Assembly: GCF_017497985.1 (NCBI RefSeq)
Contig: NZ_JAGDFV010000029.1
Coordinates: forward strand, 1 to 36,131
Direction of reading: 5' to 3'
Source of the DNA: Meiothermus sp. CFH 77666
GTDB taxonomy: Bacteria; Deinococcota; Deinococci; Deinococcales; Thermaceae
DNA: 36,131 nt
The position numbers were made by a program, and so were the translations under genes. The number at the start of each line of letters is the position of its first letter. Position 1 is the stretch's first letter. Below, piece after piece: positions 1 through 8,016 of this stretch. The notes under the pieces are model-generated. The model had not been told where the DNA came from and made no database searches. It saw nothing but the letters and a program-made list of their open reading frames with translations.

Positions 1-124
1 GTTTGCATCCTTCAATCGGACAAGCTAACCTTTCGATGGGAGGTCTTTCTGTTTTCACACAGCGTAATCTGCGCTGACAGGGGCCTCCCTTTCAACTACC
101 CCCAGGGATAATCTCACCTTACTA

Positions 125-274
125 CCCCATGTCGAGTCCTTGCTTATAATTGCCCGCAAGCTCCTTCGCATCGCCTTTTTCATCCTCAAGAACAACCTCC
201 CCTACGACCCCAAACTGGCTTTTCCTGAGTTTTATCTCACCCCATCAACCGCTCCTACTTCCCCTGCCACTTGA
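125..274 (+). pseudogene. IS110-family transposase, C-terminal remnant
   Basis: Reading the frame that ends at the TGA 272-274 gives a tail containing ARKLLRIAFFILKNNLPYDP (codons about 152-211). This resembles the conserved C-terminus of IS110-family (Transposase_20) proteins, where an ARKLL-x-hydrophobic-ILK-x3-P-x-DP block closes the protein. Upstream of about position 130 the similarity stops and a TAA lies in frame near position 66, so only a fragment or a frame-broken copy is present. Local GC is lower than in neighbouring genes, as in the IS110 element at the right edge of the window. The sequence left of position 1 is not visible, so a longer but frameshifted transposase is possible. 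Confidence 0.45.
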
Positions 275-290
275 CTTTTTCCTCTAACTG

Positions 291-388
291 GCATTCCGAG
301 GAGGCATAGCCGACGAAGAACCTGATAACCCTATGGGCCGGAGAAGGGTATTCAGAGAGCACAAGATTCCTTGCTGTGCTCGGAATGA
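291..388. repeat. REP-like imperfect inverted repeat
   Basis: The ends are inverted repeats: CATTCCGAG at 292-300 and CTCGGAATG at 379-387, enclosing about 78 bp. Read on the minus strand the element has the form 'cattccgagcacagcaagg...cctcggaatg', a layout seen in short dispersed intergenic repeats of many bacteria. It lies between the transposase remnant and the 3' end of chrA and codes for nothing recognisable. Confidence 0.5.
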
Positions 389-439
389 CCATCGTGGGGC
401 TGCAATTTATGCGTGAAATGCAGAGGTGCAAGCTATCAG

Positions 440-1483
440 TTAACCCATCCAAATCCTCCAGAGCGCACCCCCCAGCCCAAACAAGCCTAGCAGGGGGAGG
501 GGAGGAAATTTTCGTAGCAAAAGTCCCAGGGCCAGCAGTGTGAACAGCCACTCTGCCCATCCCACCAGGGTTTGCTGTCCCAGCAGCCATAGCGCCCAGC
601 CAATCAGCCCCAGGGCTGCTCCGGAGGCACCGGTCAGGAAGGCTTCGGCCAGGGGATGCCCCTGTAAGCGACTCAGGATGCCGGCCACCAGGAAGGTAAA
701 CACAAACGATGGCAGGAAAATGCCAAGGGTTGAAAGCAGTGCGCCGGGAACGCCCGCCACCAGGTAGCCAGCGGCAGTGGCCGTGGTGAGCAGGGGGCCG
801 GGGGTGATTTGCCCCAGGGCCAGGGCGTTGAGTAGTTCGCTCGAGGAGAGCCACCCCCGGGTTACCATGTCCTGCATCAGGCCAATCAGCACATACCCCG
901 AACCAAACAGGGTCGAACCCACCAGCAAGAAAAACCAGAATAGGCTGATGGGTTCTACACTCAGTGCGGGAACCCTCCTCAACATCCATATCAGGCCCAC
1001 CAGTAGCACCACGGCCCACTCCACCAGACCCAGCGCGGCCAGCGCCAGGCCCGCCAGCGCCAGCAGCCAGGTCTGGGGTTGTTTTTTGGGTTCTGGTAAC
1101 AAGTCCCACAGCGCCTGGGCAATCAGGGCTATCACGCCTAGCTTGAGCCCTAAAAAAGCGCCCTGTGCCAGTGGAAGCGAGGCAACCTCCTGGTACAACG
1201 CTACCAGCAAGAGGGTGACCAGTGCGGCTGGCACAATAAAACCCAGGCCCGCCAGCAACAAACCCCAGTGTCCACCTCTGGCATGACCCAGTAGCATAGC
1301 CGTTTCGGTGGAGTTGGGGCCGGGAATCAGGTTGACGGCGGCCAGCATCTTCAGGTACTGCTCTTTGCTGACCCACTTGCCCTTACCCACCAGCAAACGC
1401 TGAAAGATTGCAAAATGGGCTGCAGGGCCTCCAAAAGCGGTCAGACCAAGCCATGCAAAGGTTCGGAGAATGAGCCAGAGCAC
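440..1483 (-). CDS. chrA: Chromate transporter ChrA, two-domain (CHR) family
   Basis: Integral membrane protein of 347 residues made of two homologous CHR halves. The first half (about residues 5-160) carries FGGPAAHFA and NLIPGPNSTETAML. The second (about 180-345) carries FGSGYVLIG and GQITPGPLLTTATAAGY. The GP and PGP motifs in each half are typical of the family, which exports chromate in its characterised members. About ten hydrophobic segments fill the length. At 347 residues it is compact for a bidomain ChrA (about 400). The start is GTG at 1481-1483; TACACT lies 6 nt upstream with no clear Shine-Dalgarno, so the mRNA may be leaderless. It diverges from the ABC importer. Specificity for chromate is inferred from family only. 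Confidence 0.9.
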   Translation of the reverse strand: MLWLILRTFAWLGLTAFGGPAAHFAIFQRLLVGKGKWVSKEQYLKMLAAVNLIPGPNSTETAMLLGHARGGHWGLLLAGLGFIVPAALVTLLLVALYQEVASLPLAQGAFLGLKLGVIALIAQALWDLLPEPKKQPQTWLLALAGLALAALGLVEWAVVLLVGLIWMLRRVPALSVEPISLFWFFLLVGSTLFGSGYVLIGLMQDMVTRGWLSSSELLNALALGQITPGPLLTTATAAGYLVAGVPGALLSTLGIFLPSFVFTFLVAGILSRLQGHPLAEAFLTGASGAALGLIGWALWLLGQQTLVGWAEWLFTLLALGLLLRKFPPLPLLGLFGLGGALWRIWMG

Positions 1484-1518
1484 GTCCCAAGTGTATTACT
1501 CCGTGGCATCTATGTATC

Positions 1519-1547
1519 TTGACCTACAGTGTGTTTATCGGTATTGT
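1519..1547 (+). promoter_or_regulatory. Promoter of ABC importer operon
   Basis: TTGACC at 1519-1524 and TATTGT at 1542-1547 are separated by 17 nt. A strong ribosome site AAAGGAGG (1561-1568) follows before the ATG at 1573. Confidence 0.5.
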
Positions 1548-1572
1548 TTGCGACGTATCGAAAGGAGGTTTC

Positions 1573-3144
1573 ATGAAGCTTTTAAAAGCAGTGGGGCTTA
1601 TAGCGGCTATAAGCCTGGGCAGTGCCCTGGCACAAGACCGCACCCAGACCCTGATTTATGGTGGGGACTGGTCCGACCTGATCACCATGGATCCGCAGGT
1701 GTCTTACGAATTCTCGGGTGGTCTGGTCACCGACAACCTGTACGAAACCCTGGTCAAGTACGAGGGGGCCGACCTCTCTACCCTGAAGCCAGGTCTGGCC
1801 GAAAGCTGGAAGGTGGATCGGGGCCGGGATACCTGGGACATCACCTTCCGCTTGCGCCGGGGCAGCAAGTTTTCCAGCGGCAACGAAGTAACGGCCAAGG
1901 ACGTGGTGTACACCTTTGAACGGGCCCTGGCGATTAAGGGGCCGGGCTCTTTCCTGTTTACCGAAATTGCCCAGCTCAAGCCGGGGGCCACCAGGGCCGT
2001 GGATAACTACACGGTGGTGGTTAGCATTCCCAAAACCGCCTCGCCGGGCTCCTTCCTTTCGATTCTGACGTTCAACATCGGCGGTATCGTGGACTCCGAA
2101 ACGGTGCAGAAAAACGCCAAGGGCAACGACTTTGGCAAGGAATGGCTCACCAATAACTCGGCAGGCTCGGGCCCCTTCCGTCTGGTGCGTTGGGATCGGG
2201 GGTCGCAGGTGCTTTTGGAAGCCAACCCCAATGCCCGCATCAAGCCCAAGCTGCAACGGGTGATTCTGCGCGAGATCAAGGAACCGGCGGTTTTGCGTAC
2301 GGCCCTCGAGTCGGGCGAGATTGACATTGCCGAAGGGTTGACCCCCGAGGCTTTGCGGGCGCTATCCAATAACCCTCGCTTCCGCACCTTCAAAGCCGAC
2401 AGCTTGCGCCTGAACTACCTGGGCATGAACGTCAAGGAAGGCAGCCCCTTCGCTAACAAACTGGTACGCGATGCGGTGCGCTACAGCATCAACCAGGACG
2501 AGCTGGTGAACGGGCTGGTGCAGGGCAACGGTACCAAGATCCAGACCTTGATTCCCAAGGGCCTGCTGGGCTACGACCCCCGTACTCCATATACCTTTGA
2601 CCCAGCAAGGGCCAAGCGCTTGCTGGCCCAGGCCGGGTATCCGAATGGCCTCGAGTTCGAACTCCTGGTCAGCACAGGCATCTGCGGGGGCGGTATCCCC
2701 TGCGCGGACATCGCCGCCAAGATTCAGTCTGACCTGGCCAAGGGCGGCCTGAAGGCCAACGTGAAGGCCATCGCAAACGCCGAAGTGCTGCGTACCTACC
2801 GGGCCCAGAACCACCAGATGGTGCTGGTCGGCTGGAGCCCCGACTTCCCCGACCCCGACGGCAACGCCACCCCCTGGGCCGACTTCAACGCCCGCAGTCT
2901 GGCTTGGCGCAACGTCTGGAACGATCCCACTGCCATCAGGCTGGCCAACCAGGCCGCGCTGGAAACCGAGCCGGCCAAGCGGGTTGCGCTCTATCGCCTC
3001 CTGACCGATTACGTACTCAAAAACGGCCCCTACGCGGTGCTTTACCAGCCTGCTGTTCCACTGGGCCTCTCGGTGAAGGTCGAGGGCTATGTACGCAATG
3101 CCCAGGGCCAGGTGCGTTTCGAGAACATCAGCAAGCTGCCTTGA
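1573..3144 (+). CDS. ABC transporter substrate-binding protein, family 5 (peptide/solute)
   Basis: Exported binding protein of 523 residues of the SBP_bac_5 (DppA/OppA) family. A signal peptide MKLLKAVGLIAAISLGSALA ends at about residue 20. The mature part shows family landmarks: an ITMDPQVSYEF region near the N-terminus, GLAESWKVD, TFRLRRGSKFSSG followed by TAKDVVYTFERAL, and a C-terminal GWSPDFPDPDGNATPW segment. The ATG at 1573 was preferred over the in-frame upstream start at 1519 because AAAGGAGG sits just before it and the signal peptide begins there; 1519 falls inside the -35 box. Two permease genes follow in the same direction. The ligand (di- or oligopeptide, or another solute such as nickel or glutathione) cannot be read from sequence alone. 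Confidence 0.93.
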   Translation: MKLLKAVGLIAAISLGSALAQDRTQTLIYGGDWSDLITMDPQVSYEFSGGLVTDNLYETLVKYEGADLSTLKPGLAESWKVDRGRDTWDITFRLRRGSKFSSGNEVTAKDVVYTFERALAIKGPGSFLFTEIAQLKPGATRAVDNYTVVVSIPKTASPGSFLSILTFNIGGIVDSETVQKNAKGNDFGKEWLTNNSAGSGPFRLVRWDRGSQVLLEANPNARIKPKLQRVILREIKEPAVLRTALESGEIDIAEGLTPEALRALSNNPRFRTFKADSLRLNYLGMNVKEGSPFANKLVRDAVRYSINQDELVNGLVQGNGTKIQTLIPKGLLGYDPRTPYTFDPARAKRLLAQAGYPNGLEFELLVSTGICGGGIPCADIAAKIQSDLAKGGLKANVKAIANAEVLRTYRAQNHQMVLVGWSPDFPDPDGNATPWADFNARSLAWRNVWNDPTAIRLANQAALETEPAKRVALYRLLTDYVLKNGPYAVLYQPAVPLGLSVKVEGYVRNAQGQVRFENISKLP

Positions 3145-3152
3145 GTGAGCCA

Positions 3153-3212
3153 GGGGTTCAGGGTTCAGGGCGCCGGGTTGCGGCGTTCTGGGCTCTGAAC
3201 CCTAAGCCCTGA
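3153..3212 (+). repeat. Low-complexity spacer forming an intercistronic hairpin
   Basis: The gap between the binding protein and the first permease contains repeated 'ggttcag' words. AGGGTTCAG at 3160-3168 can pair with CTGAACCCT at 3195-3203. Stem-loops after binding-protein genes often favour higher expression of the binding protein than of the permeases; that role is inferred. The same word-repeat style recurs in several other spacers of this window. Confidence 0.55.
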
Positions 3213-3214
3213 CT

Positions 3215-4222
3215 ATGTTTTCATACTTTGTTCGACGAATGTTTTTTGTGGTTTTTGTGGTTTGGGGCGTTACCTTTGCCACTTTCTTCATCGCCAATGT
3301 GGTGCCGATTGACCCGGCCATAGCGGCTTTGGGCGACAACGCTCGTGAAGAGCAAATAAAGGAGTTCCGCGAACGCTACGGGCTGGACAGGCCCATCTGG
3401 CAGCAGTACCTCATCTACATGGGCCGCTTGCTTGCGGGCGACCTGGGTAATTCATTGCGCACTGGACGGGCTGTAATAGAGGATCTGAAAGAGTTTTTCC
3501 CTGCGACCCTCGAGCTTTCGGTAGCCGCCTTTTTGGTGATGCTAATTTTAGGAGTGCCTGCCGGTATTCTGGCTGCTTTAAGGCAAAACAAAGCCTCCGA
3601 TGTCACGGTACGAATCATGGCCCTGATTGGCGGGGCAACGCCGGTGTTTTTTCTAGCGGTACTGCTCCAGTTTGTACTTGCTCGACAACTGGATCTTTTG
3701 CCTGTGCAGGGGCGGTTGGACGGGTTTACCTTTCCACCACCCAGGGTAACCGGCATGATGGGGATAGATACCTTACTGGCCCGCGACTGGGCGGCTTTTT
3801 TAGACTCGCTGCGGCATCTGGTGCTGCCCGCTTTTGTCCTTGGAATGTTTTCGGCTGCAATTCTGGCCCGCATGACCCGTGCGACCATGCTCGAGATCCT
3901 TTCGCAAGACTATATTCGTACCGCCAGGGCCAAGGGGGTTGCTGGGCGGGCGATCGTTTTCCGCCACGCCCTCAAAAATGCCTCCCTGCCCATTCTGACT
4001 TTGCTGGGTGGCTTGCTGGGTGGTTTGCTCTCCGGTGCGGTACTGACCGAAACCATCTTTAGCTGGCCGGGCATTGGCCGCTACGTCACTCAGTCCGCGA
4101 CCAGCCTGGATTTCCCCGCCGTGATGGGGGTTACGCTACTGGTAGGGTTGGTGTATGCCCTCATCAACCTGGTGGTGGACTTGCTATACGCCTTTTTGGA
4201 TCCAAGAATCCGCTATGCCTGA
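3215..4222 (+). CDS. ABC transporter permease, DppB/OppB type
   Basis: Inner-membrane permease of 335 residues with about six transmembrane helices. The N-terminus MFSYFVRRMFFVVFVVWGVTF is typical of the DppB family. The BPD_transp_1 domain occupies about residues 95-330, and the EAA-type loop that contacts the ATPase is visible as YIRTARAKGVAGRAIVFRHA followed by LKNASLPILT near residues 230-260. The FSWPGIGRYV segment is also characteristic. The start ATG has only a weak ribosome site and may depend on coupling to the upstream gene. It forms the heterodimeric channel with the next gene. Confidence 0.93.
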   Translation: MFSYFVRRMFFVVFVVWGVTFATFFIANVVPIDPAIAALGDNAREEQIKEFRERYGLDRPIWQQYLIYMGRLLAGDLGNSLRTGRAVIEDLKEFFPATLELSVAAFLVMLILGVPAGILAALRQNKASDVTVRIMALIGGATPVFFLAVLLQFVLARQLDLLPVQGRLDGFTFPPPRVTGMMGIDTLLARDWAAFLDSLRHLVLPAFVLGMFSAAILARMTRATMLEILSQDYIRTARAKGVAGRAIVFRHALKNASLPILTLLGGLLGGLLSGAVLTETIFSWPGIGRYVTQSATSLDFPAVMGVTLLVGLVYALINLVVDLLYAFLDPRIRYA

Positions 4223-4237
4223 CCCTGAGGATAATTC

Positions 4238-5092
4238 ATGGCTGCTGTAGTCCCTGCCAACCGTCCTGCCCGTCCACTCCGGCGCTTCTTGCGCAACCCA
4301 GGGGGTCTGATTGGGCTTTTTTTGCTGGTGCTGCTGATTCTGGTAGCCCTGCTGGCTCCCCTCATTGCCCCCGACCCCATCAGCCAGAACATCGCCCAGC
4401 GTCTTCAGCCGCCCTCGAGCGCCCACTGGCTCGGCACCGACCAGTTGGGCCGCGATGTGTGGGCCCGGGTGGCACACGGGGCTGGAATTTCCCTTCGGGT
4501 GGGGTTTGGTGTGGTAATTCTGGCTGTGGTCATTGGGGTGGTGGTCGGTTTGCTGGCCGGCACGCTGGGGGGTGCCTGGGACAACCTGCTGATGCGTCTG
4601 ACCGACATCTTTTTTGCCTTTCCCTCGCTGATTCTGGCAATGGCCATCGCAGCCGCTCTGGGGCCCAACCTGAACAACACCATCGTCGCGGTGGCGCTGG
4701 TAAGCTGGCCCATCTATGCCCGGCTAGTGCGGGCCAATGTGCTGGCCTTGCGCGAACGCGAGTTTGTGGAGGCAGCCCGCGCCCTGGGGGCCCCCTGGAA
4801 CCGCCTGATGCTCCGCCACCTGTTGCCCAATACCCTCACGCCGGTTTTTGTGCAAGCCAGTTTCGATGTGGGCGGGGCCATCCTGACCGCCGCCGGCCTC
4901 TCGTTTATCGGCTTTGGAGCCCAGCCCCCCACCCCGGAATGGGGGGCCATGGTCTCCGAAACCCGCAGCTACATCGCCGAGGCCATCTGGGCGCCCACTG
5001 CGCCCGCCATCGGTATTCTGCTGACCGTGCTGGCCTTTAACCTGTTGGGCGACGCCTTGCGGGATGTGCTTGATCCGAGGGGAAGCGACTGA
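4238..5092 (+). CDS. ABC transporter permease, DppC/OppC type
   Basis: Second permease of the importer, 284 residues, starting 15 nt after the first permease stop with GAGGAT upstream. The N-terminal OppC-type region has RRFLRNPGGLIGLFLL, followed by HWLGTDQLGRDVWARVAHG, a diagnostic DppC signature. The transport domain (about residues 80-280) carries the EAA loop EFVEAARALGAPWNRLMLRH and LPNTLTPVFVQ. Five to six transmembrane helices are apparent. No ATPase genes follow; the nearest downstream sequence is a dispersed repeat with a long palindrome that may end the transcript. The ATPases must be supplied from elsewhere. Confidence 0.93.
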   Translation: MAAVVPANRPARPLRRFLRNPGGLIGLFLLVLLILVALLAPLIAPDPISQNIAQRLQPPSSAHWLGTDQLGRDVWARVAHGAGISLRVGFGVVILAVVIGVVVGLLAGTLGGAWDNLLMRLTDIFFAFPSLILAMAIAAALGPNLNNTIVAVALVSWPIYARLVRANVLALREREFVEAARALGAPWNRLMLRHLLPNTLTPVFVQASFDVGGAILTAAGLSFIGFGAQPPTPEWGAMVSETRSYIAEAIWAPTAPAIGILLTVLAFNLLGDALRDVLDPRGSD

Positions 5093-5093
5093 G

Positions 5094-5220
5094 ACGTTAC
5101 GCACCCAAGCTGGGCCGGGCCCGGCCCAGGCTTGGGTTTCGAGTTTCCCGGTGACCACTGTTCCGTTCACGACAGGGCTTTTTTGAAGTCGGATGGCTTA
5201 AATGTGAAGAGCGTTCTAAT
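5094..5220 (-). repeat. Dispersed intergenic repeat, copy A
   Basis: Read on the minus strand this segment begins ATTAGAACGCTCTTCACA, passes GCCATCCG and AACAGTGG, then GGGAAACTCGAAACCCAAGC, and ends in GTGCGTAACG. It matches copy C at 28937-29074 along nearly its whole length and copy B at 19998-20073 over its first ~75 bp. The palindrome at 5103-5137 is part of the element. Confidence 0.8.
5103..5137. terminator. Long GC-rich palindrome downstream of the ABC importer
   Basis: ACCCAAGC-TGGGCCGGG pairs with CCCGGCCCA-g-GCTTGGGT, leaving one unpaired base, followed on the plus strand by a short T run (TTTCGAGTTT). It may act as a bidirectional terminator between the converging importer operon and the minus-strand gene ending at 5256. 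It is also the core of dispersed repeat copy A. Confidence 0.5.
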
Positions 5221-5255
5221 GATGGGAAGCACGACGTACTTGGGTTGGAGCACAG

Positions 5256-5714
5256 CTACAGGCCCCCACAGCCCAGTGGGGCTGAAGGGTTTCGGGTCAT
5301 GTGCCACTCGCCGGAACGCAGTTGTCCGGCCTCGTAGTAGATGTGGCGTGGGCTTTTGAGGTCTTCGGGGTCGCCGAGCGAGGCCAGGGCTACCTCTAAA
5401 GCCATGCACTGCTCGGGGTTAGCGCCAACCGTGTAGATTTGCCCCTTCTGCGGCATCTCGGCCAGGGCAAAGCCATCACTCAGGCTGATCCACTGATGCA
5501 GTTTGACCAGTACGGTACAACCGCTGGTTCCCTGTGCCTTCACATTCATGACCTGCCCGGTAGCGGTGTAGGTGCGGTAGGGTTTTTGGGTATCGGTGGT
5601 AATAGACTCTGGGCTGTTTTTACTTTGCATCCACAGGCTTCCACCCACCGCCAGGGCGACCAGGGTAGCACCCCCCCCCACGACCCTCCACGGTCTGATC
5701 CAGGCCATCTCCAT
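5256..5714 (-). CDS. Hypothetical membrane-anchored or secreted protein
   Basis: 152 residues, not recognised. A basic-hydrophobic N-terminus (RPWRVVGGGATLVALAVGGSLWM, about residues 8-30) looks like an uncleaved signal anchor or signal peptide. The remaining ~120 residues form a soluble domain with three cysteines, including TSGCTVLVKLHQW and NPEQCMALEVAL. Start could be ATG 5714 or 5708. Upstream, TAGGCC (5722-5727) lies 7 nt before ATG 5714 and CTCACA lies 17 nt further, a plausible leaderless promoter. It is followed on the same strand by no gene and converges with the ABC importer operon. Function unknown. Confidence 0.65.
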   Translation of the reverse strand: MEMAWIRPWRVVGGGATLVALAVGGSLWMQSKNSPESITTDTQKPYRTYTATGQVMNVKAQGTSGCTVLVKLHQWISLSDGFALAEMPQKGQIYTVGANPEQCMALEVALASLGDPEDLKSPRHIYYEAGQLRSGEWHMTRNPSAPLGCGGL

Positions 5715-5721
5715 ATCATTA

Positions 5722-5750
5722 GGCCTAATTGGGTTAGGACAGGATGTGAG
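5722..5750 (-). promoter_or_regulatory. Possible leaderless promoter of the 5714 gene
   Basis: On the minus strand CTCACA is followed after 17 nt by TAGGCC, 7 nt before the ATG. The hexamer lies inside a perfect 12-bp palindrome ATTAGGCCTAAT at 5718-5729, which could also be an operator. Confidence 0.35.
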
Positions 5751-5840
5751 GGCTGGCTAAAGGGGGGCTTTAGGTAACGGGGTTGGGTTGTGACTCGAGC
5801 CCGACAACACCCCATTGCCCAGTTTCATCGGCCTGCCTGC

Positions 5841-7397
5841 TCAGTAAGACGGCTGGTACTCCCCCCACTCCTCACGCAGAACACCACAGATCTCGCCCAG
5901 GGTGGCGTGGCGACGGAAACCGTCCAGGATGTAAGGCATCAGATTATCCCGACCCCTGGCCGCCTGGCGCAGGGCTTCCAGGGCATTGCCTACCGACTGT
6001 CCATCTCGGCTGGCCCGGAAAGCCTGTATCTGGGCTCTGCGACGGTTACCGACTTCATCGCTGATTTTTTGTACCGGGGTGGGTTCGTTCAGGGGGGACT
6101 CCGGGTTGTTGAACTGATTGACGCCCACAATCACCCGCTTGCCGCTCTCGACCTGGCGCTGGAACTCCCAGGCCGACTCCTCGATCTCCTGCTGGAAAAA
6201 TCCCGCCTCCACCGCCGCTACAGCACCCCCCAGCTTGGCAATCTGATCCAGATAATCCTGGGCCTGGGCCTCGAGCTGATCGGTCAGGTGCTCCACGTAG
6301 AAGCTGCCGCCCAGGGGGTCTACGGCGTGGGTTACGCCGGACTCGTAGGCCAGAATTTGCTGGGTACGTAAGGCCAGCAAGGCACTTTTCTCGGTGGGCA
6401 GGCCCAGCGCCTCGTCGTAGGCGTTGGTGTGCAGGCTCTGGGTTCCGCCCAGCACCGCCGCCAGGGCCTGGTAGGCGGTGCGCACCACGTTGTTGAGGGG
6501 TTCCTGGGCGGTGAGGGTGGAGCCGCCGGTCTGGGTGTGGAAGCGCAGCATCCAGCTCTTGGGGTCTTTGGCATTGAACTCGTGGCGCATGATGCGGGCC
6601 CACATGCGCCGGGCTGCCCGGAACTTGGCGGCTTCCTCGAGGATGTCGTTGTGAGAGGCGAAGAAGAAAGAAAGCCGGGGTGCAAAAGCATCCACATCCA
6701 GCCCGGCCTCGATGGCCGCCCGCACATAGGCCATGCCGTTGGCCAGGGTGAAGGCGATTTCCTGGGCGGCGGTGGAGCCCGCCTCGCGGATGTGATACCC
6801 CGAGATGCTGATGGTATTCCAGCGGGGTACTTTTTCGCCACAGAAGGCAAAAACATCGGTGATTAACCGCATGGAAGGGGCCGGCGGATAAATATAGGTG
6901 CCACGGGCAATGTATTCCTTCAGGATATCGTTCTGGATGGTGCCGCCCACCTTGTCCCAGGTTACGCCCTGTTCTTCGGCCACCAGCAAGTAAAGCGCCA
7001 GCAGCATGTTGGCCGGGGCGTTGATGGTCATGCTGGTAGTGACCTTGTCCAGCGGAATGCCATCCAGCAAGGTTCGCATGTCCTCGATGGAGGCAATCGA
7101 AACCCCTACCTTGCCGACCTCGCCTACGCTCAGGGGGTGGTCGGGATCCATCCCCAGCTGGGTGGGCAGATCAAAGGCCACCGAGAGCCCGGTCTGGCCC
7201 TGTGAAAGCAGGTAACGGTAGCGGGCGTTGGACTCCTCGGCGCTGCTAAAGCCTGCGTACTGCCGCATGGTCCAGGGGCGCTCGGTGTACATCTTGGGAT
7301 AGACGCCCCGCGTAAAGGGATACTGTCCAGGGCGGCCCAGGCGCTCCTGATACCCCTCGGGCAGCGATTCAAACAGGTGTTCGACTGTGGCTTGCAT
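5841..7397 (-). CDS. Methylmalonyl-CoA mutase, large (substrate-binding) chain
   Basis: 518-residue TIM-barrel chain of an acyl-CoA mutase without the C-terminal cobalamin domain, so the B12-binding subunit must be a separate gene. Together they interconvert methylmalonyl-CoA and succinyl-CoA in propionate and branched-chain catabolism. [11 protein letters not shown] has Tyr47, and the [10 protein letters not shown] segment has Arg165. Methylmalonyl-CoA mutases keep this Tyr/Arg pair, whereas isobutyryl-CoA mutases have Phe/Gln, so methylmalonyl-CoA is the favoured substrate. [14 protein letters not shown] and [12 protein letters not shown] are further family blocks. The start ATG has GGAGGG just upstream. 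No epimerase, B12 subunit or MeaB-like GTPase is adjacent. Confidence 0.92.
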   Translation of the reverse strand: MQATVEHLFESLPEGYQERLGRPGQYPFTRGVYPKMYTERPWTMRQYAGFSSAEESNARYRYLLSQGQTGLSVAFDLPTQLGMDPDHPLSVGEVGKVGVSIASIEDMRTLLDGIPLDKVTTSMTINAPANMLLALYLLVAEEQGVTWDKVGGTIQNDILKEYIARGTYIYPPAPSMRLITDVFAFCGEKVPRWNTISISGYHIREAGSTAAQEIAFTLANGMAYVRAAIEAGLDVDAFAPRLSFFFASHNDILEEAAKFRAARRMWARIMRHEFNAKDPKSWMLRFHTQTGGSTLTAQEPLNNVVRTAYQALAAVLGGTQSLHTNAYDEALGLPTEKSALLALRTQQILAYESGVTHAVDPLGGSFYVEHLTDQLEAQAQDYLDQIAKLGGAVAAVEAGFFQQEIEESAWEFQRQVESGKRVIVGVNQFNNPESPLNEPTPVQKISDEVGNRRRAQIQAFRASRDGQSVGNALEALRQAARGRDNLMPYILDGFRRHATLGEICGVLREEWGEYQPSY

Positions 7398-7505
7398 AAG
7401 CCCTCCTCGTCTTTATTTTGTACCTCGAGGCTCCAGGGGCCAAAAAGCACCGCCAAAGATGCAAACGAGCCCAACGCTCCGGTGTAGATACCACGCTCCT
7501 ATGCT

Positions 7506-7670
7506 TCAAAACACCACGTACAGCAGCACCAGCACCAGCGCAGCCGCTCCGATAATCAACAGCAGCGGAGGCAGCAGAATGGAATAGGCTGCAATCACCA
7601 GCGCGATAAAGTCTTTCCAGTCTGGCTTGAGGTCGCCCTGACCCGATTGCTGGTTTTTGGGGTCGTACAT
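7506..7670 (-). CDS. Small membrane protein, 54 residues
   Basis: A short open frame from ATG 7668-7670 to TGA 7506-7508. The N-terminal ~18 residues are polar (MYDPKNQQSGQGDLKPDW). They are followed by KDFIALVIAAYSILLPPLLL and a second hydrophobic run ending LVLVLLYVVF, so one or two membrane helices are expected with the N-terminus as a soluble tail. Codon use resembles neighbouring genes (GC-rich third positions). It lies upstream of the mutase gene on the same strand, 108 bp away, and could share its transcript. No family recognised. Confidence 0.6.
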   Translation of the reverse strand: MYDPKNQQSGQGDLKPDWKDFIALVIAAYSILLPPLLLIIGAAALVLVLLYVVF

Positions 7671-8016
7671 ACCCTGATTGTAAACCCTGGAGGCACCTCA
7701 TCCAGCCCCTACTATTCAATCTGGGTCAGGCGGTGAGTAGAGAGTTTTGTACCTGAGTGCGACCGGTATTGTACTGGCTGTGGGCTTTACGGATTGGGGG
7801 TTGACGAGATCTGAGTCAAGGTGGGTAAATGGAAGAAGGGTACCGATGAGCCGGTTTTTGGATGTTTTCGTTGCCAAATGGATCGCAGCTCTGGCAATCA
7901 ACCAGCCTTAACCAGAGGTCTGACCTCGGCCTGACACACTGGCCCCCCTGCCCGTATACTAATCCCAGCTTTTAGCGGCCCGAGCCAGCTTGGCTTGAAA
8001 CCTTGGAGGATTGAGC
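7671..8016. other. Intergenic region upstream of minD
   Basis: 346 bp without a convincing gene. It holds the minD promoter at 7931-7960 and the minD ribosome site. A 61-codon minus-strand frame at 7716-7901 has no recognisable features. I see nothing else that can be assigned; there is no minC here. Confidence 0.5.
7931..7960 (+). promoter_or_regulatory. Promoter of minDE
   Basis: CTGACA (7931-7936) and TATACT (7955-7960) are spaced 18 nt apart, a near-consensus sigma-70 type promoter. The transcript would have a leader of roughly 50 nt with ribosome site GGAGGA at 8005-8010. Confidence 0.65.

Noticed and set aside
1519-1572. Upstream start for the ABC binding protein
   Set aside because: It coincides with the -35 box and would place 18 residues before a normal signal peptide; the ATG at 1573 has AAAGGAGG.
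7716-7901. 61-codon minus-strand frame upstream of minD
   Set aside because: No ribosome site, motif or hydrophobic pattern, and composition unlike real genes here.
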